A DNA stretch of 64,000 nucleotides from contig CBDBVC010000032.1 in the NCBI GenBank assembly GCA_965212525.1, forward strand, positions 184,192-248,191, given 5' to 3'. Shown piece after piece: positions 63,712 through 64,000 of the stretch. Under the pieces are notes generated by a model. It was not told the origin of the DNA and did not search any database. It saw nothing but the letters and a program-made list of their open reading frames with translations. A program made the position numbers and the translations under genes. This stretch comes from SZUA-38 sp965212525. GTDB taxonomy: Bacteria; Pseudomonadota; Gammaproteobacteria; Xanthomonadales; SZUA-38. Numbering within the stretch: the first letter of the stretch is position 1; the number at the start of each line of letters is the position of its first letter.

Positions 63712-64000
63712 TCAATCCTCGAACCCGTCTTCGAACAGATCGTCATTGAAGAAACCGGGGCCGCCCTGGAACAGGATGCGACCGTTGTTGGGACGTACAT
63801 CACCCAACTGGCCATCAGCAAGGGTCAGTTCCCATTCATTACCTGATGTGATGGCCTGAAAGTCCTGCCATGAAAACTGGGTACCACCAGATTGTGAGGG
63901 AGCAAATATCCTGAACCCCCATGCGGGATCGGAGAAATCCGTCGCATCATGAAATATGAGGCGCACAGTAGCCTCTTCACAATCCACAATTTCAAATCGG
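63712..64000 (-). CDS. C-terminal part of a protein ending in LFEDGFED (5' end outside window)
   Basis: The frame is open from the right window edge to the stop at 63712-63714. The 95 or so visible residues include FEIVDCEEATVRLIFHDATD and FNDDLFEDGFED at the C-terminus. It resembles the end of a secreted protein with a short C-terminal tag, but the family is not recognised. The same type of end is seen at 26200-26415. Confidence 0.6.
   Translation of the reverse strand, partial: RFEIVDCEEATVRLIFHDATDFSDPAWGFRIFAPSQSGGTQFSWQDFQAITSGNEWELTLADGQLGDVRPNNGRILFQGGPGFFNDDLFEDGFED

Noticed and set aside
1..64000. tRNA genes, CRISPR arrays, insertion sequences, prophage or defence systems
   Set aside because: None was found in the gaps between genes by inspection. 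RecBCD is present but is housekeeping here.

Overview
The window reads as a chromosomal segment of a gammaproteobacterium. The evidence is conserved gene order: divergent trmJ/suhB, queA-tgt-yajC-secD-secF, recC-recB-recD, dnaX-ybaB-recR with an SRP RNA gene upstream, serC-pheA-aroA-cmk-rpsA-ihfB-lapA-lapB, and divergent orn/rsgA. Base composition looks moderately GC-rich. No phage, insertion sequence, CRISPR array or tRNA gene was seen. The species cannot be named from this. A wax-ester type fatty acyl reductase, PHA-granule proteins and C-terminal F-x-D-G-F-E protein ends suggest an environmental, probably marine or sediment, lineage.

Layout. 1-3214: the end of an exported protein, an acyltransferase, trmJ and suhB. 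3217-4821: an AT-richer membrane sulfatase-like gene. 4892-19017 (minus strand): a nearly gapless series recC-recB-recD-queA-tgt-yajC-secD-secF closed by a strong terminator. 19130-26415 (plus strand): an unusual class III aminotransferase, a SpoIIE-type phosphatase with an extracytoplasmic sensor, a family 2 glycosyltransferase, a META lipoprotein, an exported M24 peptidase, then an AT-rich gap and a tiny DGFE-ended protein. 26440-30141 (minus): SRP RNA, dnaX, ybaB, recR, a HIT protein and an MmcQ/YjbR protein.

30211-38335 (minus): ihfB-lapA-lapB, an O-antigen style initiating transferase, a WbpM-like dehydratase, galU, an FAD oxidoreductase, a DUF2058 protein and an outer-membrane barrel. 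These nine genes have short gaps or overlaps and end in an intrinsic terminator. 38411-46949 (minus): rpsA with its terminator, cmk, aroA, pheA, serC, a tail-anchored FHA protein and an AsmA-like protein. 47025-52253: a storage-lipid neighbourhood with a PHA-granule protein, an FFLEELY-motif protein, a patatin, a phasin with a histone-like tail, and a long-chain fatty acyl reductase closely resembling the alcohol-forming enzyme of Marinobacter. 52499-64000: ppsA, orn, a second membrane sulfatase, rsgA, a Nudix hydrolase, a GspB-like orphan, a ZapG-like protein, a lytic transglycosylase lipoprotein, an EF-hand protein, threonine aldolase, alanine dehydrogenase, and the end of a second DGFE-ended protein.

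Most of the window is housekeeping. The parts most worth a second look are the shared F-x-D-G-F-E ends, the storage-lipid neighbourhood, the lapAB-to-polysaccharide operon, the two FHA domains that both lack the usual arginine, a possible small RNA or long 3' end before 569, and the aminotransferase of unknown substrate.
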